This document shows, in pieces, positions 35,013 through 47,290 of a stretch of 64,000 nucleotides of DNA (position 1 is the stretch's first letter; every line of letters starts with the position of its first letter). The stretch covers positions 337,042,583-337,106,582 of the forward strand of contig CM057337.1 in the NCBI GenBank assembly GCA_030015575.1. The letters are read 5' to 3'. Source of the stretch: Agapanthus africanus (lineage: Eukaryota > Streptophyta > Magnoliopsida > Asparagales > Amaryllidaceae). Below the pieces are notes generated by a model. The model saw nothing but the letters and a program-made list of their open reading frames with translations. It searched no databases and was not told where the DNA came from. A program made the translations under genes and the position numbers.

Positions 35013-37096
35013 GACTAGCAATTATACATGTTCATATTGCGGAATTTACTATATTAGTACTGGTTTATATGTCTTATATGATAAAATTATTCTAAATTCC
35101 GGTTTAAACAAGTTATCTAGTGTTTGTGGTATAGCAATTACCAAGACGTGTGTGTTCGCATGAATAGTGCTCGTGCAGCATAAAACCGTGGTAATGGTGA
35201 AAGTGTCCTATGCGATGAAGTTGCACAATTATATATAATGAATTAAGTAAGCCAATTATTTCCTATGTCGCATGTCTCATTTAATGGTTTCAATGGTTTT
35301 TATACAATGAATTTAACACAAATATGCATATACAGGTCATGCAGTGCCGTAAAATAGGTAACTAGGAGCTGCATGCAACAAGCTGGTATTACTAGAAATT
35401 CTAAATTTTCGGGCGCCTCACGCCATCCAAACGATTCTCCTCGTAGATATATACATCTACTCACCGGAAATCCCCAGCTAGCTTGATCCAATCGCCGCTT
35501 TCCCTTTTCGTGCCGCGTCCGAAATCTCCGCGACCGATCCTGGAATTTGCACAAAACAAAATATAAGGTTACACATCATGAAATGACGCATGTCACAAAA
35601 TTAAAGGGTCAACGTCAACGAGTTAGGCACAACGTGCATAAGGTGCGCGGAACACACACGAAAAACACTACAAGCTTAACTAAAATTGTCGTTTCGGACC
35701 AACCGCCAAAACAAAACCCGATTAAACCAAGTTTAACATTCACATACCCTAAAAGTCGTAGGAGATGCCAATAATATCAACAAGATATCACAAATAATTC
35801 ATCACATAATTTTATAAAAAAACCTAGTAAGCATTAGCATTCCAAATTTGGTGCAAACATCGTCGCTTTGCGACAAAAGACTACTATCAAACATAATCAC
35901 CCAAGTTAAACCATTAGAAAGCCACTACAAATAAATTAACCCATTTACCATGCTTCAAAACCCATTTTCCATAAACAAACCCTTTCTAGAATTTCATAAA
36001 CTAGCAATTTCAATCAAATTTCACACTTGAAAAACCTAGATTAACACTAATTTGAAGCCCATTAAGCAAGTTAACCTCTTAGATTATGTTAGTATAACAA
36101 CTAGATAGCAAAATAGACTTAATTAACTTAGTAATGGTTTTCTAAAACCCTAGTTTAAACTCAAACCATTCACTTTAAAAACACTAGATTAGAAATTAAC
36201 ACTTAACTTAACACTAAAACAATTTTATCAAGGAATTTAACCATAAGTATTTAAATGGGTCAAGATTATACCTCACTTTCCTAGAGATCTAGCAAGAGAA
36301 TTTGCCTCCAAAGATGGCCTCATAGCACTAAGATTCAAGATAAAAAAAACCAAGGAGAATTGGATGAAGAATTGGCTTGAAATTGTAAGGCAAAAATTGC
36401 ATTTTGAAGCAATTTATGATAAATTTTTGGAGGAAAATGAGAAGGGAAAAATGGAGGAGGGCTGCAGAAATCTTGGCCAGGGAAAGGATGGGGGAATGGT
36501 GTGGGTGTTGTGGGAATTGTCCAAGTCAACCCCTCTCATATCAATGTACATCATACCTCCAAATTAACATATTTAAATCCTACACTTCACTTCTATTTCC
36601 TCACATACAAATGAGTTGAAGGGAAATATTTGGGGGGTGAGAATTCCAGCAGTGGGCTCGGCCCAAATGAGGGATGAGGAAATGTGAGTGATTACAAAAA
36701 AAGTTCCATGCAAAAAGACCCCCCACAATCTCAAAATTGCAAGTTTTAGTTTATTTTATTCACATTTTAATTTCCTTAGATTATAAACAACTAGAACTTG
36801 GATTTTAGTTTTCATGGTTCTAAAGCATGTAATTAGCCCATCAAATTTGTATTTATCGCTAATTTAATGTATTTTTAACAGCTTAAAATAATATTAAAAA
36901 TAGTAAATTAGGGAAAAATTTTAAACGACCAGAAATTTATAAGTAACTTATTAGCTACTAAAAACTAGCAATTACCTATCCAAATTAGGTATAAATAGGC
37001 CTATATTGAAAATAATTATAATGACGATTTACGGAAAAATACCAAATATTTACCGATTTTCGGGAAAATACCAAAACGACTTTTCAAGGCGTTACA
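35013..37096 (-). mobile_element. 5' LTR of gypsy element G, 5' portion
   Basis: In element sense it starts TGTAACGCCTTGAAAAG at 37096. Its last kilobase (36047-37096) is the copy of the 3' LTR remnant at 10341-11366. It ends at the copia insertion. Followed outside by AGCTC (37097-37101) and the continuation of the family C LTR. No gene is seen. Confidence 0.85.
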
Positions 37097-37101
37097 AGCT
37101 C

Positions 37102-38004
37102 CTGTAAAGCCTGTCAGTAACACTACCGTACAGTCTGGTCTCTTCGTCTGAGATGTCGCATATCAAGTATAGGGGTGGTAAACGTCAGACCCCAATAACT
37201 CGATAAGTCATGCCGATACGATGCTCATAACAGATCGAGAAACTTCTGATAACACTTACCAGTAAATCTCTAAATTAGCCCTGGCCAGAGACTTCCAGTT
37301 ATAGCCAATCGAGCACAGAACGACATCTACCCCCAATACCGGGAGAGCCAAAATCCCCTCCTATCGCTCATTGCCTCCATGTGACTCGGGAATGTATCCA
37401 AAAACCACCATTTTGCACGTCCTCTTGAACGTGGTAAGGTGTAAATCAAAGCATAGTGGGAATCACACAAGACTCCATGACGATCTCGGGTCTACAGACT
37501 AACCTGTACCAGTGTCACCAGAGAACTACTATCTGACGTCAGGTATAATACCATCTAGGAGTTCTCGGCGAGTCCGTCCGGTGTACCCAGTCTCAACTGA
37601 GCACCCGTATACCATCTCTTATGTCAAACACCAATGGATATGAGATCATCCATCGCCCATCTCATGGGTCGAGAAGCGTATACGCTAGTCTACTCTAGTA
37701 TATCGATGCCCTGTTTCGATACACCCACGACTAGGAACATTAAAGGATGAACTTATGGACTACCATGGCACCACTAGTATGATCTGCATCATGATCCTGG
37801 TAGTCAAGTACACATTCTAAGGGCTTTACCAACATGTAACCACAAGACAGTATCAAGAGACAAGTATACATGTTAAGATAAAGAGCAACCAGAGAGCATA
37901 CCATCATATCGAGCAAGAAAGTCCTCTCTATATATGTCGAAGCATCCACTATAATATACATCATATGTACAATAATGGCCTCTAGGGCATACATACAACT
38001 AACA
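37102..38004 (-). mobile_element. Copia family C LTR, right part (minus)
   Basis: Reverse complement of the first 0.9 kb of the LTR type seen at 1831-4012. It ends in ACAACTAACA, i.e. TGTTAGTTGT in element sense, and contains GGCCTCTAGGGCATA. It continues the left part at 9538-10340. No polypurine tract adjoins it, so it is either a solo LTR or a 5' LTR. Confidence 0.8.
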
Positions 38005-40432
38005 AAAACAAGTTGAATATTTAGTTTCGATTAAATTTTCAGTAATCGTTTATGGATCTGGAATCACTTCCAGTTTTACCATACTCCCACTTATGTTTTC
38101 TGAAAAGAATCCATTTTACAAAAGCTATGGCAAGTCAAGAACAATATCACTATTGATCTTCCAGATGGTAGAAAGTTAACCCTCGCTATAGCCCGGGATA
38201 ACCTATAAACTGCCATTACAGAAATATGCCTTGAGTTATCCAGAGTCTGGTTTTAAGTATAAGCCGGACAACTCCATATACCTTAATATCATTAAGATAT
38301 GAACCATTCTATATACAATATAGAAACAAAGGCACTGATTTAATTGGATCCAGATTCAAATTATGCAGCTGTCTCCGGTGCACTTCAACTAAATAGAGAG
38401 AGGCCGATCAACATTACTCAACTTGGTGTGCATCCAGATATGAGTAACCTGAAATAGAAGCAAGTTCTCAAAACCATTACTATTAACTGAATACCAAACA
38501 CAAGTATCTGCATCTTCAATCACCTTGAAAAATCCTGATACTTGCAATATATGGTTCTTTACTTTATTCTTGTACTTATAACTTCTCAAAACTTGGACCT
38601 TGTATTTCTACGAAATACTTGTCTAAAACTGGAGAAGTCATAAGTAAACAGAATATAGTACGAGCACCAACCCCTTTGTTCTAATGGACACTGGACAACA
38701 CACAATACTTTGTATAAGTCCCCTGAGTTGAATAACTCAAACCCTGTGCGTCGTAGGTTGAAAAATGTACTATGGTTAAGAAGAATTACACCGTTGTTGA
38801 ATGCTCCTTACCCAATCACCAACTGATATAGGTAAATGTCGTAGACATAATTTCAAAAAGTTATATCTCACTTTATAAAATAAATGTACAAATATATCAG
38901 TTTGAAACTGGTGCATAACTACGGATATTCAAAACCAAAAATTTGCCGTCAGGCAAAACCCAGGTGATTTCCTCAAATATCACCAATTACAATGAATTCC
39001 GATATAATAAGGATATAATAACCTAATTCCCAATACCTTACTCCCACTCACCATCTGTAACACCATACAGATATGAGAATCAAATGTTGTAAATACATAT
39101 CCTGGAGTAAGGATCTAATTGGGAAATCAGTTTTCAATTAACAACACACAGTGAAACTAAAACATGAAAATGTTTCGAAGGAGTATCTGGGTATTCCTAG
39201 TAATGCCTCTTCCACTATCCATATTCATGACTGTAACCGTATATTTCCTTGCCATCTCTCCAATCCCTTTATTTGTCTTTACTTATTACCTTCTGTACAC
39301 CACTTTTAGGCTAAACGGTTTTCTTCCTTCCCAACCTTTCGGCACCAGCCTATGGTTTGGAAGAAGACTATCCAATAAGCAAAATAGGTCTACTCTCCTA
39401 ATCCTAGGAGCCCTCACAACCTGAGAGAAGGTAAAAACTAAAGAAAACCAGAATAATCCTATTCGATTTCTCCTGAACTGGAAACCATCCTCGAACTGGA
39501 ACAAGTTCCATCGAGTTCGTATGTAACTATACGATGGCGTATCCAATAAATGTGGATCTTCGTAGTGATACGGAATGTTCCGGAGAAATGCAAAGGTGAA
39601 GTAGGAGTGGTGATAATATACGCAGTTTCGTCGTGAATTATAGCAGTCGTATTTTACTTTGCCCTCTTTCTAATCCCTTTATTTATCTTTACTTATGATT
39701 TTCTGTACACCACACTTAGGCTAATTGGTTTTCTTCCTTCCCCATCCTTCGGCACCAGTCTAAGGTTTGGAAGAAGACTATCCAGTAAGCGTAATAGGTG
39801 TACTCTCTAAAATACCAGGAGCTCTCGCAACCTGAGAGAAGGTAAAGGGAAAAGAAAATTGAATAGTCATATTCTATTTCTCCAGAACCGGAAACCATCC
39901 TCGAATATGAAACAAGTTTCTTCGAGTTCGTATGTAACTATACGATGGTCATATCCAACAAATGTGGATCTTCGTAGTGATACGGAATGTTCCGGAGAAA
40001 TGCAAAGGGTAAAAGTAGGAGTGGCAATGATATTTGCAACTATGACAATCCAAAAACCAAAGTATTTTAAGAAGGTTTGGATATCTTGGTTCATGAGTTT
40101 TAGTCTAAGGTCGAGTCATGGTCGCTGCCAGAGAGAGAGAGAGAAAAGAAACACTCAGCGTGCACTCTAACCTAGATAAGAATGGTTAATCACTTTATCT
40201 AATCAGGATGGCTACCACTGTTTTCTGGAATTCTCCTGCAAACCCAAAAGGAGAATTAGTCGGGATCGTTCAAAATCACCCGAGGAGTAATCCTTCTCAT
40301 CAGTGGGAATCGGGATCCAACTATCATCGCATGATAACTTGAGGGAAGCCACTCAAGTCACTATACTCCAGAAGGTATGCGCATGCCTGGAAAGTTTTCT
40401 GTATGTTTGAAACTCCCGATATGGTTTTTACC
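38005..40432 (-). mobile_element. Copia family A internal fragment 3
   Basis: Collinear with about 28360-30745 of element 2 and with 340-1830 plus 4013-4890 of element 1. It includes the 410-bp tandem pair (landmarks 39318 and 39727). It is more diverged than those two. It is bounded on the left by the family C LTR and on the right by gypsy element D. No coding motifs are visible. Confidence 0.78.
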
Positions 40433-43400
40433 TGTAAGGTTTTAGAAAATCGTTATGCGAATTTTTCCGTTTTAGGGTAAAATTGTCGGTATTTCTGTTT
40501 TAAACCGACTATGATCAAACGACCATATAGACTTGCCAGCACCTAGTTTAGATAAAATAAAACTAGTGTGCAAGCTTTAGGGGTACATGGGACGTTTTGG
40601 TTCAATTAGAATTTTTCCCAATTTTAATATTATTTTAATGCGGTATTCTCATTTTGGGGAAATTTCTCTTAGTGATCTTTTCAACAATTAAGTTTGAGTT
40701 AATTCAACCCTCACTTAGTATCTAGATATTTGTATGGGTTTTAGAATTAGTGTTAAAAGAAAAGAAAAAGAATAAAGGAAAGAGGTGGCTTGTGCATGCA
40801 TTTGCATTAAATTGCATTTATTGCAAGGAATTTCCTAGAAAACCCTACACAATTTCCTCACCTCCTCCCCTTGGCCGAATCCCTCCTCCTTCATTCTGCT
40901 CTTGACCTTTTCTTTTCAATTTTCAACTATTCCAAATCAATAATTCTCCAAAATTCCAAATATATCACAAAAATACAACAAGTTTTGGTTTTTTCTTCTT
41001 GATCACTTAGAGCTAGGAAAGCTTGGATCTTGGGAGCAAGGATTGTTAGGTATAACCCCTAATCTGTTAATTTAGATTTTTTATATTAAGCAGCTCGTTG
41101 GTTATTGTTTAGAACACGTTAGATATCGATTTATACAATATCGTATTTTTAAATGTCATTTTTGAGTCTCTGTGATCTGCTGTGATATGAGATTTTTAAT
41201 GTTTGACCAAACAAGATTTTAGTGATATACTAGTGACCGTGGAGCACCACCTAAGACATGAGTACCACCCCACCGGCCATGGCCGGCGACTCAAGGCGAA
41301 ATTCCGGCGACGCTGGCTATGGGGGGAGGTGCTAGGGTTTGGTTTTTGTGGGTAGTTGTCTGCTGTGGTTTAGGGGTGTTTGGTACCGTTTACTTTTTTA
41401 GTAATTGCAGTATGAAAAATCTGGGATCGTTTTCCTATAATCTAGTGTTTTGTGTCCTCACGATACGTTATACAACACGGATCGTGCACTTCGTGTGTTT
41501 TTTTGCTCTTTGGTTGTTTTCGTCGTGTCGCTACGCACGTTAGCCACAATACAAACGCTTGAGAGTATGTTTTGTGTTGTTGTGTCGGTTAACTGTAGTT
41601 TGTGCGTGTTTTGGGTCTATTATTACTATATACTTGCTTTATTGTTTGAAAGTTGTAGGTTCGCAGGCGGGGACTTCGGACACTGCTACAAGGGGAAAAC
41701 AAGTGGTTGGCTTCACTTAGCCAGGAGCGTTGGTGAGTAGATTTAACATTTACAGGGGAATCGCCCGCATGGCGTTATGCATCTGGGCTAGAAATGACTT
41801 AACTTGTCGCATATTCTATGTCATATTTAGAATTGCGCATTTACCCTACTGCTTAGTAAATTGTTGTACTTGGACTAGTATCCTTAGGACACTGCACTAT
41901 TATTGACGGCTCATGTTGCACGAGCACTTATTGTATGCCACATACACCGTCAATAATTGCCATGTCACGCACAACCCACATATAGAAATGATATTGTCTG
42001 GTTAGGGACATTGAGACATTGATTCATATTTCTTTATGCATATGACTTATAGCATACCTGTATACCTACATACTTACATATATGCCTTGATATACTTACA
42101 TGCTAGTTACCTGTATACCAATAGAGTATTGTACCATTAGCGATAGGTATATACACACTTCGTGACATAGCTACAGGTATACCTTGCACACATACTTCAC
42201 TTATATCCAGGGGGTATTACATCATTACTCATAGGTAGATACATATACCTTGCTATACCTTATGTTTACACATATACCTGGTTATAACTACATGTTTACC
42301 TTTACTTGATGCCATTTAGAATTGGAGAGATTAGGAACCGCATGATATTATATTAACTTGTTGCAGTTAATTGCGGCTTTTCCTTTGTATGCTCGCATTT
42401 CAGATTTATGATGCGTATATTATATTCATGGATTTTCGCATTGAGATATGGATTTTTCATGATGTTTCTGGATTTGGGGACTACGGGAGTTTCATGAAAT
42501 TATGCATTATTTGAAAAACCTGGTTTCCCTTGATATGATATTTCAGCAGCCACCATGAAATTTATCCGTTCAGATATAATATACCCCACGCGAGGAAAGG
42601 AGGGATCCATGTGCGGGTACATGGTGGGGCCCAGAGGTACCTGGGGCAAGAATCTCAGTGAGGAGATGAGTTAGTAGGGGAGCCATACTTTCCGGTGACA
42701 TTACCAATGACTCGGTGGTTATCATGGGGATACCGACGAGAGTCATGTGCGTATGGATACGTCGAGAGGCGAGGGTCAGAGCTAGGCACTCGAGCTTTCG
42801 GTATAGCGTATGATACGTACCTATCAGGGGGCCAGTCTTGGTGACATCACCTGATAGATCAGTCTTTCTGTGTCGATGCTTGACACATTGTTTTCATGAT
42901 ATTTTACTCCTAAGTATATATATATTAATGGAGTGAGACGCTAATATATATGTATACATATTGATTTACATACTTCATCATATTTATTCATGAAAACACA
43001 CAGGATATATGAGATATTCTTGATATTGTACATACGGGATATGTGAGATCTACTTGATGTTGTACATTCGGGATATACGAGATATACTTGATATTGTACA
43101 TTCGGGATATATGAGATTTACTTGATGTTGTACATTCGGGATATACGAGATATACTTGATATTGTACATTCGGGATATATGAGATTTACTTGATATTGTA
43201 CATTAAGGATATGTGAGACTTACTTGATATGATAGCCAATTTGGGGGCTGATTTGAGAAAATTGAGATTTGGATTGTCTTGATGGATTTTGGTCCTACCA
43301 CGATGTCAGGATTCCGTGGAAATAACATGTTTCATCCCATACTTCATATTTAATTATATGCACTTCTTCATGTGTTAGTTGTACCTGTTAGAGTATCTTT

Positions 43401-44311
43401 CATGACTATTGCATATATACCTTTTCATATCATTATTGCAGGATTATTGCATACTGATTGTCATATCATTACTTCATGTACTTATAGTACCTGATAGAGC
43501 ACCTTACATGACTGTTACATATATATCGTCATATTATTGTTTCATGTATTTATTGTACCTGCTAGTGTACTTTTCATGATTTTTGCATTACATAGGACCA
43601 TTCATGGCTATTAGATGCTTATGTTAGATTCACGCTGTACGTACATACTCGCGATTACCTGCATATGTTATTTTACTATTCCCGAGTGGACAACTCACCC
43701 CCGTTGTGCCACAGTGTTTTGCAGGTTTTCCTCAGGATAGTTAGAGGCAGGGCTATTTTCATCCATCGTATCATCTTTGCTGCGGATACCGCTTCGTCTG
43801 ACAGTGTGCAGTTTTGCTTAGGTAGATTTTGTGGTTATCCAATGTTGCTTGTTGTGTATTCGTTGTAACATGTACTTTCCATCTACCATTATCTTGTATG
43901 ACTTAGAGACTTGATGTGAGGACGATATTGTATATTATTTTGTAACTTGGAGGTTTTTATGCAGTTTTATTTATATCGTCTTTTTCTTCGCTACAGCGTC
44001 GTATATCTGTTGTGGTAGTTGTTTTCCACCTTTTGGCGTGGATTTGCTTCCATTATGGATGCTTTACTTTATATTTATGTTGTACCAATTTTGGGGGCTT
44101 GTTTTATAAAGGAGGTGCTGTCAAAATTTTAAAGGAAATAAGTTGGACTTTTAAAGAATTCGGGTTGAGATTTCAAAGGGTTTGAAAATGCTATTATTTC
44201 TTATTACTTTTGATGGATTAGATTTCTGGGTTTTGGCTTTCTTTAACTACGTTATGCCTGTAGACGTTGCGTAGTATTAGGGCCGTCACGTGCCAATTTC
44301 GGGTCGTGATA
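40433..44311 (+). mobile_element. 5' LTR of gypsy element D
   Basis: 3879 bp, starting TGTAAGGTTTTAG and ending GGGTCGTGATA (terminal CA changed to TA), followed by the primer binding site. It contains the shared LTR block (43690-43710) and the CATGGTGGGGCCC block near 42621. A 34-bp minisatellite lies at 43002-43240 and a 14-bp palindrome CCGGCCATGGCCGG near 41273. The open frames at 41319-41740 are not supported as genes. Confidence 0.85.
43002..43240 (+). repeat. 34-bp minisatellite in the element D LTR
   Basis: About seven units of GGGATATATGAGATTTACTT plus GATATTGTACATTC, with starts near 43036, 43070, 43104, 43138 and 43172 and diverged edge units. It is not visible as an array in the LTRs of A or B. 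Confidence 0.85.
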
Positions 44312-44315
44312 AAGT

Positions 44316-44327
44316 TGGTATCAGAGC
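44316..44327 (+). other. Primer binding site of gypsy element D (tRNA-iMet)
   Basis: TGGTATCAGAGC four bases after the LTR end, the same spacing as in G, A and B. Confidence 0.9.
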
Positions 44328-44547
44328 GCTAGGTTTTACCTTTCGGAGTGTAGGATGACCTTGGTATGATGGAGTAGGTAGCTTAAGCAAAGTAACGTAG
44401 TGTGTGTATGTATACAGCATACTCACGATGCGGTACTCTGCCTAAAGTGACCTAAGTACAAATTGGTTGAAATTCCTTCCTTGATAATTCATATCCTTGT
44501 GATTCGATTTCCGTGTTCATATCGAATCCTATCTCTATTTATAGCTT

Positions 44548-44930
44548 TTGCCGCCGACGACTATGGAGACTCAGAGTGATGCAGCAAGGACCGAGGTCAG
44601 AGTTGACTCGGGTGGGTCAAGGACTGACCAGGATGGCGCGCTCGTTGCACAGGAGCAGACGGATCCGTCTTCGACAGATAGTATTGCTAGGCTTGTAGCA
44701 GAGATGCAGGACATGCGCCAGACGATGAGTTCTTTCGTTGAGGCCATTCGAGCGGAGCGACAGGAGGTTGTCACCCTTGTTACCCAGTTGTTCCTTGCGA
44801 TCAGCACACAGTATTTCGTCACCTACATAGCACCGGTGGATGCAGCCCTAGTTGACGAGGCACGTATTCCAGAGACTTTGGGGGTTCCGGAATCGGGGAA
44901 TCGGTGTACCAGCCCAGAGACAGAGGCCTA
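44548..44930 (+). pseudogene. Gypsy D gag with internal in-frame deletion
   Basis: Homologous to the ends of the element G gag. The N-terminus reads TTGCCGCCGACG where G has ATGCCGCCG, so the original start is lost; the next ATG is at 44563. It then has SIARLVAEMQDMRQTMSSFV and EAIRAERQEVV, and jumps directly to LFLAISTQYFVTYIAPVDAA, which in G lies after the capsid domain. About 150 residues (the whole Retrotrans_gag core) are missing, yet the frame stays open. It ends before the zinc knuckle. Confidence 0.8.
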
Positions 44931-44999
44931 GTCGTCGAGACAGCTTTCATGACCGTCGTGGGAGTAGCAGAGTTTTGGGGCGAGGAGAGTCGTGTTAGC

Positions 45000-47290
45000 T
45001 AGATCAGCCGTTAATTGTGTTAACTTCTATCAGTGATTCTTTAGTTACGCAATACGTATTTCAGTCATGTGCCAATCGGTTAGGAGATAGAGATTCGTCC
45101 GTCACTAGATCCTTCTAGAGATGTTGGATTTGACGTTCTCCTGGGCACGGATTGGTTAGCTACGTGCTAGGCATCTATGGACTACCGCGAGAGAACAGTC
45201 AGGGTTGTTTTCCCAGCAAGTCAGTTCTTGTTGTGCAGGGAGGACAGTGGTGCCGCCTCTCATAGCTTGAATTCGGCCTTTTTCTCTTGTCGGCTTTTGA
45301 GGAGAAGATGTCGAGGATTCTTGGCGTTCATTCGTGATACCGTAGCCACAGTAGGTTTGTTTGACCGGTTTTCTTTCGTGTGAGAGTTTTCTGACGTTCC
45401 AGATGAGCCGACGAAGCTTAGGGAGCTTAAGGATCTGCTGCAGAGTTGTTTGTTGGGGGGCTTGTGCGTCTGAGTGATTCTCTTTGGGGAGCTCCTATTT
45501 CTGTTCGTCAAGGAGAAGGACGGCAGTTGAGGATGTGTATTGATTGATCATCAATTGAACCGGCTTACGGTGCGGATAGGTATCTTTTACCTCGCATTGA
45601 CCATTTCTTCAATCAGCTCCCGAGTACAAAACATTTTCTAAGTTTGTTTGGGATCAGGTCATCATTGTTGCGGGTTCGGAGTAATGACATTCCGAAGACA
45701 GCCTTATGCGTGCTACGGGCTTTGTGTGTTTTGGTGGTGTCATTGTACTCACCAATGCCCTAGCAGCATTCGTAGATTTGATGAACCAGATTTCTTCAGG
45801 CCGTTCCTCGACCAGTTATTGTTTTGTCATTGATGACATTCTGGTCTATTCAATATGTCTTGAGGAACAGGAGTAACACTTGAGAATTTGTTTTGCAGAC
45901 ATTAGGAGAGCCCCAACAGTTTGCTAGATTCTCGGTGTGTTCCATCAGGCTTGTTTGTATTGACTCCTAAGTCTTGTAGTTACGGGAGGCGGTTTTTTCG
46001 TATGGTCCTGAGGAAGATCGAGAACGTACAGCTTTGGCCCAGACTTGTGTACGGACGGAGGTCCGTTGATTTTTAGGCTTAGCAGGTTTTTACCGCCGTT
46101 TCGTGTAGGATTGCTAGTGTAGTACTGCACCGTTGACTGGACTGACCGGAAAAGAGATTTTTTTCTTTGGACTGAGGCATGCATGCTGAGATTTTCAGCA
46201 GTTGAAGACTCGGTTAACAACTGCATCAGTTCTTTCTTTACTTTCTGGTTCAGGCGACTTTGTTATTTAACTGTGATGTTTCGTGAGTGGGGCTCGATTG
46301 TGTACTGAGGTGACACTATAGAGTTATCGCTTTTGCTTCCCTACATTTGGAGGAAGTACGAGCAGGATATCCCACTCATGATCTTGAGATGGCCGCGGTG
46401 GTAGTGCGTGGGAGATTTGGAGACACTACTTGTTCGAGGGTCGTGTCAGATTTTCACGGACCACCAGAGCTTAATGTACATCTTCCTGCAGCGGATTTTG
46501 ATTGTTGAGATAGTCTTCTGCAGATCTGCAGTTCTTGTGCGATCGTTGAGTACAGCTTAAGTTCGCCTCTACTGAGAGGACAGCTTACTCATGTCCGCGC
46601 TCGACCACTTTTCCTTAATCGTTCTCGTGAGGCATAGCCCGCCGATGCTCGTTCGTCAGAGATACTTGAGCATACTCGGTTGGGTAAAGATTCGGAGACC
46701 TTGATTTGTGACAAGGGTGTGCTAAGTTTAGGGACGCGTTTGTGTACCTGATACTATTGGGCAGCGACGTGAAATCCTAGAGCAGTCACATCTGTCAACT
46801 CTCTATGTTCATCCAAGTTCCACCCACATTTGACGTGACTTGTGAGATAGTTACGGGCTGGCAGGGATGTAAAGAGAAGTTTCGGGTTTCGTTTCAAAGT
46901 GTCTGTTTTGTTGTGTGCTTGGGTTGAGCATCTGAGACCGGCTGGAGAGTTGAAATTTTTAACCGTTCCGAAGTGGGAATGGGAGCAGATCTTCACGAAT
47001 TTCGTTGTGGCGTTTACCTAGGTTTAGTAAGGGTGTGACTCCATTCGGGTGTTTGTTGTCCGGTTATACTTAGTTTGATCAGTTGTTCTTTGTTAAGTTT
47101 GTGTGTTGCATGGAGTTCCTTCATGGGTCGTATCCGAAGAAGGCACCCTGTTCGCTTGCCGTCTGGGGCAGGAACTTCAGGAAGCCTTGGGTACTGGTTG
47201 AGCTTTAGCTCCATTATTCCATCCGTAGAATGATGGTTTTGTGAGAGTGGGCTATACCGACTCAGGAGGATATGCTTCTACGTACGTACT
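45000..47290 (+). pseudogene. Gypsy D pol remnant (protease to integrase)
   Basis: Badly decayed but collinear with G. Protease block GFDVLLGTDWLATC near 45125. RT segments near 45575-45860: LPRIDHFFNQLPS, then ALAAFVDLMNQ and VIDDILVYS, where G has FIDDILVYS. RNase H traces follow. Integrase traces are RPAGELKFLTVPKWEWEQIF (46936) and QELQEALGT with FHP near 47170-47220. The sequence stops at 47290 inside the segment around the third catalytic residue, where the minus-strand LTR E begins. Many stops and frameshifts. Confidence 0.72.

Larger units (their letters stand above)
10341..37096 (-). mobile_element. Ty3/gypsy element G (Tekay/Del-like), with two nested insertions
   Basis: Minus-strand gypsy retrotransposon inserted in a copia LTR with duplication AGCTC. 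Order in element sense: 5' LTR (37096 down to 23326, split by copia element 2), primer binding site 23310-23321, gag, protease, reverse transcriptase, RNase H, integrase with a chromodomain-like tail, polypurine tract 11367-11383, and a short 3' LTR remnant 10341-11366. A CACTA transposon splits gag. Removing both insertions leaves about 9.7 kb, normal for a Tekay-type element. Coding parts contain several stops and frameshifts, so the element is not autonomous. Confidence 0.88.

Noticed and set aside
43002..43240. CRISPR-like array
   Set aside because: Units are contiguous 34-bp tandem repeats without unique spacers, inside a plant LTR.
44312..47290. Internal region of D exactly as long as that of B (2979 bp)
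   Set aside because: D's interior is cut short by E in the integrase and its contents differ from B's, so the equal length is chance.
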